The notes: generated by a model from the letters alone, not told the origin. Shown: positions 25,071 through 32,634, counted from the stretch's first letter. The stretch: 33,250 bases of DNA from Candidatus Sulfotelmatobacter sp. (GCA_030040965.1 JASHOT010000034.1:1-33250), one strand, 5' to 3'. Translations and numbers: made by a program.

Positions 25071-25452
25071 TCATCTCGGCATTGCGGTGAAGTCGCTCGA
25101 CGCGGCGAAAGCAATTTATGAAAAGCTCGGCCTAAGCGTCTCGCCCGAAGAGACCGTCGCACACGAGCAGGTGCGGCTGGTGATGGTTCCAGTCGGCGAG
25201 AGCCGGCTCGAGCTGCTCGAAGCCACGTCGGAGAATTCCACGATTGCAAAGTTCATTGCCAAGCGCGGTGAGGGATTGCACCACGTTTGCCTGAGAGTCC
25301 CCGATCTGCCGGCCGCCGTGTCGCGACTGAAAAAAGACGGTGTACGGCTGGTGTCGGAAGATATCAAGACCGGTGCGGGCGGCCATCCGTACGTGTTCGT
25401 GCATCCGTCAAGCACCGGCGGCGTGCTGCTGGAATTGGTGCAGGCACTGTAG
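25057..25452 (+). CDS. mce: Methylmalonyl-CoA epimerase
   Basis: 131-residue VOC-fold metalloenzyme that interconverts (2S)- and (2R)-methylmalonyl-CoA. Two beta-alpha-beta-beta-beta halves are visible. The first metal His is in FQIDHLGIAVKSLDAA. The middle motif is GESRLELLEATSENSTIAKFI, and the second half has GLHHVCLRVPDL. The end is VFVHPSSTGGVLLELVQ, with the His and Glu of the metal site. The length is normal. Together with meaB it shows a propionyl-CoA/succinyl-CoA branch. Its start lies 13 bp inside the end of the broken membrane-protein gene, so it was probably coupled to that gene originally. Confidence 0.94.
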   Translation: MFQIDHLGIAVKSLDAAKAIYEKLGLSVSPEETVAHEQVRLVMVPVGESRLELLEATSENSTIAKFIAKRGEGLHHVCLRVPDLPAAVSRLKKDGVRLVSEDIKTGAGGHPYVFVHPSSTGGVLLELVQAL

Positions 25453-25464
25453 CATCTAATCAAG

Positions 25465-25896
25465 ATGAGCGTATCCAAAGGCGAACAGGAAATCATTGAA
25501 ATGGTGAACCGGGAAACGGAAGCGTGGAACCGGAAGGATGCAGACACACTGCTTTCGCTTTTCCATCCAGACATGGTGTGGCCTTGGCCCCGGACGCCGC
25601 AGTCTCACGACCCCTTGGATTGGGTCATGGTGCTGGGTCGCTATGAACGGGGACGCTGGAAACAGGTGTGGCAGGAGTTATTCGATTCGCATGAACTTGT
25701 CCATAATCGGCGGCAGATTCGAAAAATTCTGATTTCCGAACAAGGGGATGCTGCATTCGCGGTGGTGGATGTGGACACGTTTTGGCGGAGCCATAAAGGC
25801 AGCGACTTTCATTGGAAGGGTCGGGCATGCAAGGTCTACAGCAAAATTGGCAATGAATGGAAGATGACCATGCACACCGGCCTTCTTGAGTATTAG
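25465..25896 (+). CDS. NTF2-like (SnoaL/DUF4440-type) protein
   Basis: 143-residue cone-shaped alpha+beta fold protein, recognised by the opening helix GEQEIIEMVNRETEAWNRKDADTLLSLFHPDMVW. The strand pattern follows: QIRKILISEQGDAAFAVVDVDTFW, then GRACKVYSKIGNEWKMTMHTGLLEY. Members may be enzymes, ligand binders or association domains, so no function can be set. It starts 12 bp after the epimerase stop and is likely in the same transcript. Confidence 0.75.
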   Translation: MSVSKGEQEIIEMVNRETEAWNRKDADTLLSLFHPDMVWPWPRTPQSHDPLDWVMVLGRYERGRWKQVWQELFDSHELVHNRRQIRKILISEQGDAAFAVVDVDTFWRSHKGSDFHWKGRACKVYSKIGNEWKMTMHTGLLEY

Positions 25897-25935
25897 CGGC
25901 TTACCTGGCAGCATGGCGCGCATACCCTTTCTTAA

Positions 25936-26649
25936 ATGCTACTTCTCGTCACCGACACTTCGGGCAGGCACGGCAGCGTGGCGCTGGCACGCGCCGAATC
26001 CGATGCGGTGGAAGTGATGGAGTCGGTGCCGCTCGAGGGAGGAACATTCTCCGCGCAACTGGTGCCGCAGATCGCGTCGCTCCTCGCCAAGCACGGTTTC
26101 CGCAAGACCGATATCGGTGCATTCGTCGTGATATCCGGCCCCGGATCATTCACCGGACTTCGCGTCGGCCTTGCAGCCATCAAAGCGCTGGCGGAAATTC
26201 TAAAAAAGCCCATCGTGCCCGTTTCGCTTCTGGAGGTCGTCGCATTTGCGACTCGCGCGCAAGCGCCTGGCTCGCAAGAATCTCGGTCGCAGGGGCAACG
26301 AAAAGTTTTGGCTGCGCTCGACGCCGGTCGCGGCGGAGTCTATGCCGGAGAATACGAGATTTCTGACCCTTCGAGCCGGCTTGTAAGCGAGCGACTGCTT
26401 ACGCGAGACGAGTTTTTTTCTGGTGCGCGTGATCTTCAGATCGTGACTCCGGATGAGATCCTCGCCGCCACGACGAAAAATGCTGGCGTCTCCGTTATGA
26501 CAATCGCCCGTCCCGGTGCGCTTGCGATCGCGCAACTCGGATGGAGAAAACTCCAGGCCGGCCAGACCGTCACTCCGGCCGAGCTTGACGCCAACTACAT
26601 CCGTCGCTCTGACGCCGAGATTTTCGCGAAACCCGCATCAAATCGTTAG
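25936..26649 (+). CDS. tsaB: tRNA threonylcarbamoyladenosine biosynthesis protein TsaB
   Basis: 237-residue ASKHA-fold protein that, with TsaD and TsaE, transfers the threonylcarbamoyl group to A37 of ANN-decoding tRNAs. Recognised by LLLVTDTSGRHGSVALA, then FSAQLVPQIASLLAKHG, the hallmark VVISGPGSFTGLRVGLAAIKALAE and the C-terminal LDANYIRRSDAE. There is a somewhat enlarged loop around ATRAQAPGSQESRSQGQR. The gene is followed 2 bp later by rimI, a frequent pairing. Confidence 0.95.
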   Translation: MLLLVTDTSGRHGSVALARAESDAVEVMESVPLEGGTFSAQLVPQIASLLAKHGFRKTDIGAFVVISGPGSFTGLRVGLAAIKALAEILKKPIVPVSLLEVVAFATRAQAPGSQESRSQGQRKVLAALDAGRGGVYAGEYEISDPSSRLVSERLLTRDEFFSGARDLQIVTPDEILAATTKNAGVSVMTIARPGALAIAQLGWRKLQAGQTVTPAELDANYIRRSDAEIFAKPASNR

Positions 26650-26651
26650 CC

Positions 26652-27161
26652 ATGGCCAGCCAATCGCCCACTAGCATGGACGCAATTCCAATCAACATCC
26701 GCCGTGCCTCTGAAGCCGATATTCCGAGCATCCTGACTCTGGAACGGCGATGTGCGACGGCTGGGCACTGGAGCGAGCCACAATACTGGCAGTTGCTAGG
26801 CGCCCGCGATAGCTGTCAGGGAGTCGTGTTCGTCGCCGAGCGTTCCGGCGTTGAAAGTTCCCAAAACCAAGTTCTGCTTGGTTTTCTCGTCGCCCGCCAT
26901 CTTGGTCCTGAATGCGAACTCGAAAACATCGTGGTTGACCCTACCGTTCAGCGCCGCGGAGTTGGCCGCCAGCTTCTCGACGCTCTGCTGGTCCGGGCGC
27001 GCAACGCTGGCAGCGAGGCCGTGTTTCTGGAAGTGCGGGAATCCAACACTGCTGCCCGAAGGTTTTACGAACAAGCCGGATTCCAGCCAACCGCCCGTCG
27101 CAGAGGCTATTATTCCGCCCCTTCCGAAGATGCCATTCCTTACCGCCGCAACCTGCCTTAG
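26652..27161 (+). CDS. rimI: RimI-type protein N-acetyltransferase
   Basis: 169-residue GNAT acetyltransferase. It has RRASEADIPSILTLERRCATAGHWSEPQY, the acetyl-CoA loop ENIVVDPTVQRRGVGRQLLDAL (QxxGxG/A) and the end VFLEVRESNTAARRFYEQAGF. This is the RimI pattern for acetylating the ribosomal protein S18 N-terminal alanine. It is adjacent to tsaB, which supports the assignment. The first 14 residues may be extra; the Met at MDAIPINIRRA (ATG near 26676) is an alternative start. Confidence 0.9.
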   Translation: MASQSPTSMDAIPINIRRASEADIPSILTLERRCATAGHWSEPQYWQLLGARDSCQGVVFVAERSGVESSQNQVLLGFLVARHLGPECELENIVVDPTVQRRGVGRQLLDALLVRARNAGSEAVFLEVRESNTAARRFYEQAGFQPTARRRGYYSAPSEDAIPYRRNLP

Positions 27162-27218
27162 GCCGTTCTCAATCTGAGACTCCCTGCAAAATGCACCACT
27201 TTTTGGCATTGCCCACAT

Positions 27219-27248
27219 GTTACAGCTGTGTTAACGTCAGCCTATAAT
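27219..27248 (+). promoter_or_regulatory. Sigma-70-like promoter for the DUF465 gene
   Basis: A perfect TATAAT at 27243-27248 is preceded, after an 18-bp spacer, by GTTACA at 27219-27224 (4 of 6 bases of TTGACA). The coding start follows 22 bp downstream of the -10, with GGAGGT at 27257-27262. Confidence 0.55.
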
Positions 27249-27269
27249 TCAGGTTTGGAGGTCTGCTGG

Positions 27270-27500
27270 ATGCTGACTCCGAGAGACCAACTCCTGACCA
27301 GTCACGAAGAGTTCCGCAGACTGGCTCAGGAGCATTCGCAGTATTCGCAACGTCTCGATACACTTACCCAAAAAAGATACTTAAGCGAAGATGAGAAGCT
27401 GGAAGAGGTCCGGCTCAAGAAGCTGAAACTGCGCTTGAAAGACCAGATGGAGTCGATTGAGCGTGCGTTTCGGCAGCAGTACGGCGTGCACGTAGCCTAA
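27270..27500 (+). CDS. DUF465 (YdcH-like) small helical protein
   Basis: 76-residue two-helix protein with the DUF465 pattern: LTSHEEFRRLAQEHSQYSQRLDTL, then YLSEDEKLEEVRLKKLKLRLKDQMESI. The ATG at 27270 was chosen because GGAGGT sits 7 bp upstream and the TATAAT at 27243-27248 would be inside any longer version. Small cytoplasmic coiled-coil-like proteins of this family are widespread and of unknown role. The gene forms its own unit, with a promoter before it and two terminators after it. Confidence 0.85.
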   Translation: MLTPRDQLLTSHEEFRRLAQEHSQYSQRLDTLTQKRYLSEDEKLEEVRLKKLKLRLKDQMESIERAFRQQYGVHVA

Positions 27501-27513
27501 AATTCTGGCCAAG

Positions 27514-27544
27514 TCCCTTGCGGAAAATCCGCGAAGGGATTTTT
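27514..27544 (+). terminator. Rho-independent terminator after DUF465 gene
   Basis: The stem TCCCTTGCGGA pairs with TCCGC-G-AAGGGA (one bulged base, 27514-27539) and is followed by a run of T. Confidence 0.8.
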
Positions 27545-27568
27545 GTATCTATTCACATATGTGGCATG

Positions 27569-27593
27569 AGGCGCGAATGAGCGCCTTTTTTTA
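27569..27593 (+). terminator. Second tandem Rho-independent terminator
   Basis: The six-bp stem AGGCGC / GCGCCT (27569-27574 and 27581-27586) is followed by a T-rich tract. It lies about 30 bp after the first terminator and 60 bp before psd. Confidence 0.65.
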
Positions 27594-27653
27594 TTTACAC
27601 TTGCGGCCAATCGTCTGAGCCGGGTGCCTGCTCTATAATGAATAGACTCCCCT

Positions 27654-28319
27654 ATGGTTCGTGACGGATATTTCTACACGGTGCCGCTCATCGCCGCCGG
27701 CATATTGGTCGGATGGCTGACGAATCCTGCTTGGGCCATCATTCCCATCCTGCTGGCTGCTTTTTTCCTCTGGTTCTTCCGCGACCCCGAGCGCATGATT
27801 CCGCAGGATGCCGGTGCGGTGGTTTCTCCCGGCGATGGCAAGGTCACCGATGTCGCGAAAATCATCACCGGCAATCAGCAGCAGGCGCGCATCAGCATTT
27901 TTCTCAGCGTCTTCAACGTGCATGTGAATCGCGCTCCCATCGCTGGTGTGGTTCGCGACGTCCGCTACCAGCGCGGCAAGTTTCTTGATGCCCGCAGCCC
28001 GCATTGCGCCGAGCAGAATGAACAGAATATCGTCACCATGGAAGGCGATGACGGACAACGCGTCGTCTTCAAACAGATTGCCGGATTGCTGGCGCGCCGC
28101 ATCGTCTTTCACCCTAAAGTCGGCGATCGCCTGGAGCGCGGCCAGCGCGTGGGTCTGATCAAATTCGGATCGCGTGTCGACGTCGTGCTCGACGCTTCCG
28201 CCAGTGTCAACGTTAAGGTCGGGGATCATGTGAAAGGCGGCTCGACGGTGCTGGCCTGGCTCGAACCACAGCGGGAATTGGCATCGGCAGGCACTTCTGC
28301 CGCTGAAAGGGCGCATTGA
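27654..28319 (+). CDS. psd: Phosphatidylserine decarboxylase, short (archaetidylserine-type) form
   Basis: 221-residue pyruvoyl enzyme converting phosphatidylserine to phosphatidylethanolamine. N-terminal membrane-anchoring helices (about 8-42) precede [10 protein letters not shown] and [12 protein letters not shown]. The mid motif is [19 protein letters not shown]. The self-cleavage site is F-G172-S173-R-V-D, where S173 becomes the pyruvoyl group. The short length and GS site fit the PSD-A group. It opens a tightly packed operon with pssA: its stop overlaps the pssA ATG by one base. Confidence 0.94.
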   Translation: MVRDGYFYTVPLIAAGILVGWLTNPAWAIIPILLAAFFLWFFRDPERMIPQDAGAVVSPGDGKVTDVAKIITGNQQQARISIFLSVFNVHVNRAPIAGVVRDVRYQRGKFLDARSPHCAEQNEQNIVTMEGDDGQRVVFKQIAGLLARRIVFHPKVGDRLERGQRVGLIKFGSRVDVVLDASASVNVKVGDHVKGGSTVLAWLEPQRELASAGTSAAERAH

Positions 28320-29182
28320 TGGACGCTCCGCCCAAGATGCGTCGTCGCCCTAACAAGGGCATGTACGTCTTGCCCTCGCTGTTCACCACGGCAAACATGG
28401 CGTTGGGCTTCTACGCGATTCTGGAATGCATCCACGCCACGACCGCCGAGTACGTGCATCTCGACGATGCAGCCGTTGCCATCGGCTTCGCCATACTTTT
28501 TGATGGGCTCGATGGCCGTATCGCGCGCATGACCAACACCACCAGCGACTTCGGCCGCGAACTTGATTCTCTCGCCGACGCCATCACGTTCGGTGTCGCG
28601 CCAGCCCTGCTGGCGTGGACCTGGGGTTTCTACCTGATGCCGCCGATGATGCTTAGCGACTGGCATAATAACTGGCACATCAAGCTGACCCAGCTGGGCG
28701 CAATCGCCAGTTTTCTGTTCCTGATCGCCGGAGCGAGCCGTCTGGCGCGCTTCAACATTACGGTCAATCCGCAACCGTCGAATCCCGGACGACCGGGCAA
28801 GAAGTATTTTGTCGGCATGCCGATTCCCGCCGGCGCCGGCGTAATCGCCGCCGTAGTTCACTTCGCCGCCGGCGAACCGCTGGTCTCCTGGTATACCGCG
28901 CTGACTTGGCTCGCCATGGTGACCATGGTTGGTTATCTGATGGTCAGCACGTGGCGGTTCTACAGCTTCAAGGACATCGATTTCCGCACGCGCCGGCCGT
29001 TTCGCCTCATCGTATTTCTCGCTCTGTTGTTCGCCTCGATCGCGTTGTTCTCGCGCCAGGTTCTCTTTGCGGTCGCACTTCTCTACATGGTTTCGGGCGT
29101 CTTCTGGCGCTTGCAGTGGATCTTCCGCCGGCGAAGCGATCCGCCTCCACCGCCTTACAAGGAGGCATCGCAGACTTCATGA
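28319..29182 (+). CDS. pssA: CDP-diacylglycerol-serine O-phosphatidyltransferase
   Basis: About 287-residue integral membrane CDP-alcohol phosphotransferase making phosphatidylserine, the substrate of Psd encoded just upstream. The complete family signature is present: D62-x2-D65-G-x2-A69-R70-x8-G79-x3-D83-x3-D87 (from FDGLDGRIAR to DSLAD). Multiple membrane helices follow. I prefer the ATG at 28319 (MDAPPK) over TTG 28316. The stop overlaps the next gene's ATG (ATGA at 29179-29182). Confidence 0.95.
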   Translation: MDAPPKMRRRPNKGMYVLPSLFTTANMALGFYAILECIHATTAEYVHLDDAAVAIGFAILFDGLDGRIARMTNTTSDFGRELDSLADAITFGVAPALLAWTWGFYLMPPMMLSDWHNNWHIKLTQLGAIASFLFLIAGASRLARFNITVNPQPSNPGRPGKKYFVGMPIPAGAGVIAAVVHFAAGEPLVSWYTALTWLAMVTMVGYLMVSTWRFYSFKDIDFRTRRPFRLIVFLALLFASIALFSRQVLFAVALLYMVSGVFWRLQWIFRRRSDPPPPPYKEASQTS

Positions 29183-30255
29183 GCGAATCGGAAAAATCCG
29201 CAGTGGCTGCGCTTCCTGTCGCTCCGCGCGGCAAGCTCTATCGAGCCGCGATCGTCGGAGCAGCGTCGCTCAAGGGCAAGGAAATTGCCGAAATGTTGAA
29301 CGAGCGCAATTTCCCGGCTGCCGATGTTCGCCTGCTCGATGACGACGAATCCCTCGGCCAGCTCGAGGCCATGGGTGACGAGATCAGTTTCATACAGAGC
29401 GTGCGGGCCGAGCAGTTTGAGCATGTCGACTTCACGTTTTTTGCCTCCGATCCCGACTGCACGCGCAAGAACTGGAAGCGCGCGCGCGATGCCGGCAGTA
29501 CGATTGTCGACGTTTCTTCCGCCCTCGAAGAGGAAGCTGGTGCCAGCGTGCGCTCGCCCTGGGTGGAGCGGGAGCGATCGCAGATTGTCGCTCCCGACCT
29601 GCAGCCCGGCCCGTGCGTGACCGCGCATCCCGTGGCAATCTCCCTTGCGTTGCTCCTGCTGCGCGCCAAAAAAGCTGCGGCGATTCGTCGCGTCACGGCG
29701 ACGGTCTTCGAGCCGGCCTCCGAGCACGGTCAGCTCGGTATGGACGAACTGCACCAGCAGACCGTGAACCTGCTTTCGTTTCAGCCGCTGCCCAAAGAGG
29801 TTTTCGACGCGCAGGTGGCTTTCAATATGGTCGCACGCTACGGCCCGCGATCGCAGCCCGCTCTCGATTCGGTGGAAGGCCGCATCCTGCGCCACTATCG
29901 CAAGATTGCGGGCGATAACGCTCCGCTGCCCTCGCTTTTTCTGCTGCAGGCGCCGGTTTTTCACGGGCACGCCCTGGCCGTGCTGCTCGAATTCGAGCAG
30001 GCAATGGACGCAGCCACACTCGCGCAAGCGCTTACGGGCGATCACGTCTCGATTCCCGCAGCCGGCGAGGAGCCACCGAGCAATGTAAGTTCCGCCGGCC
30101 AACCAAACATTCTCATTTCCATCAAACCTGATCCCGTTCAGCCAAACAGTTTCTGGCTATGGACCGCGGCCGATAATCTCCGCATCTCCGCCTTTACCGC
30201 CGTCGAATGCGCGGAGAGCCTGACCGCTATTCGCCCGACGGGGAAAATTCAATGA
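29179..30255 (+). CDS. Aspartate-semialdehyde-dehydrogenase-like protein lacking the catalytic Cys
   Basis: 358 residues from the ATG at 29179 (MSESEK), overlapping the pssA stop by ATGA. An open frame back to 28906 is only pssA shadow. The N-terminal NAD(P)-binding domain has AAIVGAASLKGKEIAEML, then DFTFFASDPDCTRKNW and STIVDVSSALEE. The dimerisation domain has ATVFEPASEHGQLGMDEL and LLQAPVFHGHALAVLLEF. In true Asd the active-site segment reads NPNCST or similar. Here the equivalent segment is A149-H150-P151-V152-A153-I-S, so the nucleophile Cys appears to be Ala. A Cys lies seven residues earlier (C146). This resembles USG-1-type Asd homologues. Its role in a lipid/LPS operon is unknown. 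Confidence 0.82.
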   Translation: MSESEKSAVAALPVAPRGKLYRAAIVGAASLKGKEIAEMLNERNFPAADVRLLDDDESLGQLEAMGDEISFIQSVRAEQFEHVDFTFFASDPDCTRKNWKRARDAGSTIVDVSSALEEEAGASVRSPWVERERSQIVAPDLQPGPCVTAHPVAISLALLLLRAKKAAAIRRVTATVFEPASEHGQLGMDELHQQTVNLLSFQPLPKEVFDAQVAFNMVARYGPRSQPALDSVEGRILRHYRKIAGDNAPLPSLFLLQAPVFHGHALAVLLEFEQAMDAATLAQALTGDHVSIPAAGEEPPSNVSSAGQPNILISIKPDPVQPNSFWLWTAADNLRISAFTAVECAESLTAIRPTGKIQ

Positions 30256-30836
30256 GAGTACCGAGTACCGTGCACAGAATACCGAGTCGTCGTGGTTTGT
30301 TCTCGTTACTCGGTACACGCTACTCGGTACTGGTCCTGGCGCCGGTCCTGCTTCTGTTTGGAACCGCCTGCGGCTACCACACCGTCGGCCACGCCAGCCA
30401 GCTTCCGGAAAACGTCAGGACCGTCGCCATCCCCGCTTTCAAGAACGAAACCATGACGTATCGCATCGAGCAGATGCTGACGGCTTCCGTGGTCCGCGAG
30501 TTTACTACTCGCACTCACTACCACATTCTGAACGTCACCGGTGAAGACGCCGACGCCACTCTGCGCGGTACTGTTCTTTCTACCTCGCTCTCTCCGCTCA
30601 CCTATGACACCAACACCGGACGCGCTGCCAGCGTTCTCGTAGTTGTCAGCATGAAGGTTTCTCTGACCGATCGCGTGGGCAAAGTGCTCTATCAGAATCC
30701 GTCGTATCTTTTTCGCGAGCAATATGAGGTTTCGCAGGATCTGGCCAGCTTCTTCGAAGAGGACTCACCGGCCTTCCGCCGCCTGTCGCAGGACTTCGCC
30801 CGTACGCTGGTCGCCAACATCCTGGAGGGGTTCTGA
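30252..30836 (+). CDS. lptE: LPS-assembly lipoprotein LptE
   Basis: 194-residue outer-membrane lipoprotein of the LptE family, the plug partner of LptD for inserting LPS into the outer membrane. The signal peptide ends in the lipobox FGTAC, with C40 followed by GYHTVGHASQLPENVRTVAIPAFKN. Further family features are RIEQMLTASVVREFTTR, VTGEDADATLRGTV and REQYEVSQDLASFFEEDS. The ATG at 30252 overlaps the preceding stop (ATGA). Codons 2-29, the n-region and part of the hydrophobic core, are encoded by inverted heptamer repeats (30256-30332), so the signal peptide appears built from repeat DNA. In-frame GTG 30270 and later TTG codons could serve as alternative starts. Confidence 0.88.
   Translation: MRVPSTVHRIPSRRGLFSLLGTRYSVLVLAPVLLLFGTACGYHTVGHASQLPENVRTVAIPAFKNETMTYRIEQMLTASVVREFTTRTHYHILNVTGEDADATLRGTVLSTSLSPLTYDTNTGRAASVLVVVSMKVSLTDRVGKVLYQNPSYLFREQYEVSQDLASFFEEDSPAFRRLSQDFARTLVANILEGF
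30256..30332 (+). repeat. Inverted heptamer array (GAGTACC / GGTACTC units) inside lptE signal-peptide codons
   Basis: The left side is GAGTACC twice (30256-30269), then the variant GAATACC (30278-30284). The right side has four variants of the complementary heptamer GGTACTC in a row (30305-30332: GTTACTC, GGTACAC, GCTACTC, GGTACTG). GTACCGAGTA (30258-30267) is a perfect reverse complement of TACTCGGTAC at both 30307-30316 and 30321-30330. Confidence 0.8.
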
Positions 30837-30848
30837 GTGCTAAAGTAA

Positions 30849-30900
30849 GTCGTTGGTCGTTAGTCGCTGGTCGTTGGCCAAAGACCAAGGACTAACGACC
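30849..30900. repeat. Inverted heptamer array (GTCGTTR units) forming a 46-bp palindrome between lptE and holA
   Basis: Four head-to-tail heptamers GTCGTTG, GTCGTTA, GTCGCTG, GTCGTTG (30849-30876) are followed by three complementary ones, CAAAGAC, CAAGGAC, TAACGAC (30879-30899). Positions 30855-30877 pair with 30878-30900 at 20 of 23 positions, centred on TTGGCCAA. Confidence 0.85.
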
Positions 30901-30909
30901 GGTTTCTCC

Positions 30910-32034
30910 ATGCGCGCCTTTGCCCAAGCCGAGCGCTTCGTCAGCGATCTGGAGTCGCGCAAGCTGCGCCCCGCCTACGTTTTCGTGGGTGACGAAGCAT
31001 TTTTCCGCAAACGCTTTCGCGATGCCATTCTGGAACATCTCGTGCCCGCCGATCTGCGCGAGTTCAGCTTGTTTGAATTCGATCTGGCCGAAACCGACCT
31101 CGCCGAAGTTCTCGACCGCGCCCGCACTCCCTCGCTGATGGCGCCGTTTCAGGTGTTTTTCGTGCGCGGCGTGAGAAATCTCTACGGCCGCGGATCGAAC
31201 GAAGAAAAACTCGCTGCCATCGAGGAGTACTGCAACAATCACAATCCCGACGCGCTGATCGTCTTCGTCGCCAACCACATCAGCATTCCCGCCGACGTGC
31301 GCAAAATGGAGATGCAGGACCGGGACCGTTATCAGCGCATTCGCGATACTTTGGGCCAGTACTGCGGCATCGTCCAACTGGCGCGCGTGGAAGAGGGCGA
31401 AGCGGTTCGCTGGATTTCCGACTATTGTTCGGGCCGCGCGGTGAAGATCGAACCGGACGGCGCGCGCGAACTGGTCGACGCGCTCGGTGGCGACATGATG
31501 ATGATTTCGAACGAACTCGAAAAGCTCATCCTCTACGTCGGCGAGAAAAAACGCATCACGCTCGGTGATGTCGAGACCATGGTGCTCGCCGCCAAGCAGC
31601 GATCCCTCTACGAACTCACCGACGCGATCTCGAGTAAAGACCGCGTTCGCGCACTCGAAATCCTCGACGCGATTCTGGCCTCCGGCGACGGCGAAGAGGC
31701 CGCCATCGGCCACGTTTACATGCTGGCCAAAACATTCCGCCAGATGCTGGTGATCCTCGAGCGCAACGTGCGCGATCAGCGCATGCTCTGGGCAGCGTTG
31801 TGGCAGGGATTCCGCGTGCCTCCGTTTGCCGCCGACGACATCATCAAGCAGGCGCGCCGCTACAAAAACCGCCGCGAACTCACACGCGCCATCCGGCTGG
31901 TGGCCAAGGCCGATCTCGCCCTGCGCTCCAATCCGGTCAGCAAGCGACTGGTGCTCGAGCGGTTGGTGATGGACCTCACCGCCGAATCCAAGCTCGAAAC
32001 TCCCGGCTGGATGCAGGATCAGCTGCCGGTGTAG
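30910..32034 (+). CDS. holA: DNA polymerase III delta subunit
   Basis: 374-residue clamp-loader subunit that opens the sliding clamp. Recognised by the N-terminal LRPAYVFVGDEAFFRKRFRDAIL, FLAETDLAEVLDRARTPSLM-type start of domain I, VFFVRGVRN and DALIVFVAN. The middle region has ARELVDALGGDMMMISNELEKLILYVG. The C-terminal domain has LYELTDAISSKDRVRALEILDAIL, then GHVYMLAKTFRQMLVI. The frame is open back to 30853, but that part is the heptamer palindrome. I take ATG 30910 (MRAFAQAERF), which has no clear Shine-Dalgarno; the palindrome ends 10 bp before it. It follows lptE on the same strand. Confidence 0.9.
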   Translation: MRAFAQAERFVSDLESRKLRPAYVFVGDEAFFRKRFRDAILEHLVPADLREFSLFEFDLAETDLAEVLDRARTPSLMAPFQVFFVRGVRNLYGRGSNEEKLAAIEEYCNNHNPDALIVFVANHISIPADVRKMEMQDRDRYQRIRDTLGQYCGIVQLARVEEGEAVRWISDYCSGRAVKIEPDGARELVDALGGDMMMISNELEKLILYVGEKKRITLGDVETMVLAAKQRSLYELTDAISSKDRVRALEILDAILASGDGEEAAIGHVYMLAKTFRQMLVILERNVRDQRMLWAALWQGFRVPPFAADDIIKQARRYKNRRELTRAIRLVAKADLALRSNPVSKRLVLERLVMDLTAESKLETPGWMQDQLPV

Positions 32035-32063
32035 CGCGATCGAGAGTTCACAGAACTGTGACT

Positions 32064-32634
32064 ATGATTTGGGACTATCTCATCCTCAGTCCGTGGATTG
32101 TCTTCGCCGCGTACTGGACGATTGGCGCCTTCAAGACTCGGCCCACGGTAAAGCGAGAGTCCTTCGCCGCACGCTACAGCGTATTGGCACTTCTGGTCGT
32201 CTGCTTCTATTTTCTTCTGAGCAAGACATCTGCGATTGGGGTTTTCAATCGGCGCGTGCTTCCAAGAACTTTTCAACTTCGCATGACTGGGGTGGTCTTG
32301 CTGTGGGCTGGAATCGGATTGGCCCTCTGGGCGCGCTGGCATCTCGGGCAATACTGGAGTGGCCGAATCACCATCAAGGAAGGTCACAAACTGATCCGCA
32401 CCGGGCCCTACGCGCGCCTGCGCCATCATTTATTCCGGTCTTATACTCGCGGCCACGGGCATGGCGATCGAAATCGACCAGTGGCACACCATCTCTCTGG
32501 TTTGCTTCATCCTTTTAGGCTTTTGGATCAAAGCCCGCCGCGAAGAGGCACTTCTGACCCGGGAATTCGGCGCCGAATTCGAGGAACACCGCCGATCGAC
32601 AGGATTTCTGCTGCCCAAGCTGCGATCGAGCTAG
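32064..32634 (+). pseudogene. Isoprenylcysteine carboxyl methyltransferase-like membrane protein, frameshifted
   Basis: From the ATG at 32064 the reading is MIWDYLILSPWIVFAAYW, with helices, to WHLGQYWSGRITIKEGHKLIRTGPYARLRH. The family then continues with HPIYSG or similar. Here CGC CAT C is followed by ATT TAT TCC in the +1-shifted frame: IYSGLILAATGMAIEIDQWH, then FWIKARREEALLTREFG and EFEEHRRSTGFLLPKL, to TAG 32632-32634. Two bases appear to be missing at about 32427. The repaired product would be 190 residues with the usual C-terminal SAM/lipid-site motif. The unshifted frame instead runs into nonsense to 32669. It may be a true pseudogene or a sequencing/assembly error. Confidence 0.75.

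Noticed and set aside
28906-29178. N-terminal extension of the Asd-like frame into pssA
   Set aside because: It is an Arg/His-rich out-of-frame shadow of pssA; the ATGA overlap at 29179 is the natural start.
30256-30900. Heptamer arrays considered as a small CRISPR or satellite
   Set aside because: Units are 7 bp with no spacers, partly inverted, and there are no cas genes. They fit short tandem/palindromic repeats instead.
32420-32432. Programmed ribosomal frameshift in the methyltransferase-like gene
   Set aside because: No slippery heptamer, internal Shine-Dalgarno or following structure is evident. Two bases of a conserved motif are simply missing.
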